Positions 60,638 to 64,000 of a stretch of DNA of 64,000 bases are shown piece after piece. Each line of letters begins with the position of its first letter. Within the stretch, counting starts at the first letter, position 1. The notes below the pieces were generated by a model. It was given only the letters and a program-made list of their open reading frames with translations. It was not told the DNA's origin and searched no databases. The translations under genes and the position numbers were made by a program. Location: the NCBI GenBank assembly GCA_037975125.1, contig JAJQOW010000014.1, positions 22,517,914-22,581,913 of the forward strand, written 5' to 3'. This DNA is from Latrodectus hesperus. Its lineage: Eukaryota; Arthropoda; Arachnida; Araneae; Theridiidae.

Positions 60638-60691
<54 letters not shown>

Positions 60692-60692
60692 A

Positions 60693-60773
<81 letters not shown>
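60631..60773. repeat. (TA)n with a short (CA)n core
   Basis: TA tract with CACACACACA at about 60639-60650 and AATATAAATG interruption near 60685. Confidence 0.95.
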
Positions 60774-60777
<4 letters not shown>

Positions 60778-61661
60778 GTTGGTGCGTATGAAATGTCGGA
60801 TTCTCTTTACATGCGGACGTTTTCCTCCCTGTTTTCGTTATACTTTTGTATTTGGCATAACCTCATTCATACTCGTATTGTCCATTGCCAGAGACTCATT
60901 TCAGCAAAATAGGTTTTCTCGAAGGTATTCCCTTTTTTATTTCTTTTGAGTTTATTGCCGATATGAATTCTGCCGACTTTCGCGTCATTTTCTTATATGA
61001 GTACAAACTTGGTAATAGTGCTGCAAAAGCTGCACGCAACATAAACCAAGCGTTTGGGGAGAATACGGTTAACGATCGGAAAGTGCAGCGTTGGTTCGAA
61101 AAATTTCGGACTGGCGATTTTTCACTGCAAAATGAGCCGCGCGGAAGACCCAAAACGTCTGTGAAGAATGGTGACCTGAAGGCTCTAGTGGAAGCGGATC
61201 CAGCCGTATCCACGAGGGAACTTGCTATCAGGATGAAAGTTGACCATACAACGATATTGAGACACCTTTCTGAGATTGGCAAGGTTAAGAAGATGGACAA
61301 GTGGGTACCGCACGCACTGACAGAGCGAAATAAGCTGGATCGGTTAAACGTATGCTCATCATTGCAGCATCCACCATATTCACCGGATCTCTCGCCGACC
61401 GATTTTCATTTTTTCAAGCATTTAGAGCTGTTTTTAAGGGGCAAACACTATGACAATGAAGACAGTCTAAAAAACTCGATATCAGAGTTTATTAATTCTA
61501 AAGACCAAAATTTTTTAAGACAGGCATCTACGCTTTAAAATCTCGTTGGGAGAAGTGTATTGAAGCGAATGGAGCATACTTTGATTGAATAAACAGCTTT
61601 TGAAGAAAGATATGCAGTTTTATACAATCACTTAAGAATCCGACATTTCATACGCACCAAC

Positions 61662-61665
<4 letters not shown>
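60774..61665 (+). mobile_element. mariner element, internally deleted
   Basis: 892 bp with perfect 31-bp inverted ends (TTAGGTTGGTGCGTATGAAA... at 60774-60804 and reversed at 61635-61665), flanked by TA inside (TA)n. The TTAGGTTGGTGC start is typical of mariners such as the Hsmar1-like group. Confidence 0.93.
60963..61588 (+). pseudogene. mariner transposase lacking two catalytic residues
   Basis: Start MNSADFRVIFLYEYKLGNSA (60963), the paired helix-turn-helix domain with WFEKFRTGDFSLQNEPRGRP, then the conserved KWVPHALTERNKLDR. An in-frame deletion follows NVCSSL and the frame resumes at HPPYSPDLSPTDFHFFKHL, so the first and second Asp are gone and only the third remains. A frameshift near 61525 displaces the natural C-terminus (IYALKSRWEKCIEANGAYFD, stop at 61586). 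It could still bind repeat ends, but not cut. Confidence 0.9.

Positions 61666-61744
<79 letters not shown>
61666..61744. repeat. (TA)n tract, right of mariner
   Basis: About 39 TA units. Confidence 0.97.
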
Positions 61745-61747
<3 letters not shown>

Positions 61748-62344
61748 CGATAGAGACAAGTTCCAACAAAAGTATTGTGTAAATACTTGTAAATATTGTT
61801 ACAAGAAAATAATACAAAAAATGAGTCACGAAATCTCATTGTTTAATAAACTATGCCTCTAGTTTCGGCGCGAAAGAAGAAAGCCCTTCCAACAGATCTG
61901 ATCTCTCTCTCTTCTACTGCAGGAGCTTGTCACGTGACCGAGTTTCCCCGCGGACTATGTTTGGATCGGTGAGAGAGAAGCCATATTTTTTCATGCCGCA
62001 GCGGTACTAATTAAACATGAAAGAGAGCCTTAAATGGAATTTTTGTGAAATATATATTAAAAACAAAAAGTGATTCACAAAAACGAAAAGGTGGACCTTA
62101 AAAATTGACGATAAGGATAGGGTGGACTTTTGCATTCATTCTTTATTTTCTTCAAATATCCCCTTTAAATATTTCCTTTTATCAACATTTTTTTTAAAAA
62201 ATATTTAAAAATATCCCATTTTTTCTTAACTACTGTCCACTATTATTCACGCAGTGCATGTTCAAGCTGCGTTTTTCTTTAATTCCTAATGGTACGTAAA
62301 TGAAATTCAGTTATGTATTCCTTGACTTGTACTATTGAATTTTA
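61745..62344. other. GC-richer patch, no gene recognised
   Basis: 61860-62010 contains a pyrimidine tract and CTGCAG (61917-61922) followed by an open frame (SLSRDRVSPRTMFGSVREKP) to a TAA at 62008. CACGTGACC lies inside. Exon or regulatory patch, unproven. Confidence 0.25.
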
Positions 62345-63485
<1,141 letters not shown>

Positions 63486-63695
63486 ATGGCGATGGTTTCC
63501 AAGAATTGGCATCATTTGGCGCGGTTCACGTGGACTGTTTCCAAACACGCGCCAACATCAGAGGAAGCCGTGCGGTGTGGAATCTCAAGTGGGTGGAGGG
63601 AGGAGAAAACAGGGGACCTGATGCAAGAGGGTGATGCAAGATTCTCTATCCTGTTTCCCGTTTCGGGAGAGGAGGATGTTGAGAAAAATCGATAA
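63486..63695 (+). CDS. Candidate small gene or exon, unknown
   Basis: GC-richer patch with a 69-codon frame starting AAATGGCGATGG and ending at TAA near 63695. It encodes WHHLARFTWTVSKHAPTSEE and RFSILFPVSGEEDVEKNR. No motif recognised. The minus strand is also open, so coding is unproven. Confidence 0.22.
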   Translation: MAMVSKNWHHLARFTWTVSKHAPTSEEAVRCGISSGWREEKTGDLMQEGDARFSILFPVSGEEDVEKNR

Positions 63696-64000
63696 GCCAG
63701 TTTCGCCAAGACTTTGGTCTCTACATATGATGTTCTAGAAACTTTCGAGCTACTTTTGTATGTGACACAGTTCTTTTTAAAGTAATTGCTTCCTCGGTTT
63801 CTCGCGCGCAGCAGCAACTATTTAAATAATTTTTGAAATAATCTTCAAAGAAAATCATCTATCAAATACACACACACACATACACATGTATATATATATT
63901 CTTAAAAGTGAAATTACTGCAATTCATTGTATACTTGAAATTATGACACAGTTAACTGTCTCGGCCTTTTGAACCAACCTCAAGTAACGAGGTTTAGATC
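63696..64000. other. No gene; short (CA)n
   Basis: CACACACACA near 63870 followed by a short TA run. A tRNA-like trace may begin at the window edge. Confidence 0.4.

Overview
This window is eukaryotic, AT-rich and almost entirely repetitive. It most resembles intergenic or intronic DNA of an arthropod, probably a chelicerate such as a spider. That placement is inference: it rests on the mix of Tc1/mariner, hAT, P-element-like (THAP) and BEL/Pao relics, RNase H-bearing non-LTR retrotransposons, several tRNA-derived SINE families with AAC-rich tails, and long (TA)n tracts. I see no operon structure, no rRNA and no complete host gene.

Layout. 1-9 kb: SINEs, a decayed BEL/Pao integrase region (4.6-5.5 kb) with a polypurine tract and possible LTR start, and a Tc1 transposase relic split by about 790 bp of SINE and other repeat DNA (6.2-7.4 kb). 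8.7-12.2 kb: a nest of SINE-D, LINE tails, hAT pieces and mosaic SINEs, many with readable target-site duplications (TSDs). 14-18 kb: SINEs of families A, B and H. 18.9-21 kb: an RNase H LINE copy, a P-element-type transposase remnant and a hAT end folded into a 24-bp perfect hairpin. 22-25 kb: SINE-A copies, a duplicated R-(TA)n-SINE unit and a SINE-G split by a LINE. 26-31 kb is mostly featureless. 31-42 kb: SINEs, LINE copies, and two copies (34.4 and 41.3 kb) of an 800-bp internally deleted LINE derivative that share the same ends and the same internal junction. The second copy lies in the intron of a decayed THAP-domain gene. 44.8-49.5 kb is AT-rich with little structure. 50-51.4 kb: a deleted Tc1 element and a SINE. 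52.1-53.9 kb: a satellite with a 269-270 bp period. 54.7-61.7 kb: three Tc1/mariner elements, each bracketed by (TA)n tracts. The first (54.8-56.7 kb) is nearly intact.

How it fits together: the LINE copies could have supplied retroposition machinery for the SINEs and the deletion derivative, whose 10-17 bp TSDs fit target-primed reverse transcription. SINE heads and tails recur in different combinations (A head with B tail, G head with H tail), which suggests module swapping. Small GC-richer patches with open frames and splice-like borders (0.5, 18.4, 25.9, 37.7, 47.0, 54.2 and 63.5 kb) are the only candidates for host exons, and none could be assigned a function. SINE family letters (A, B, C, D, G, H, J), LINE names (F, I) and repeat R are local labels for this window only.
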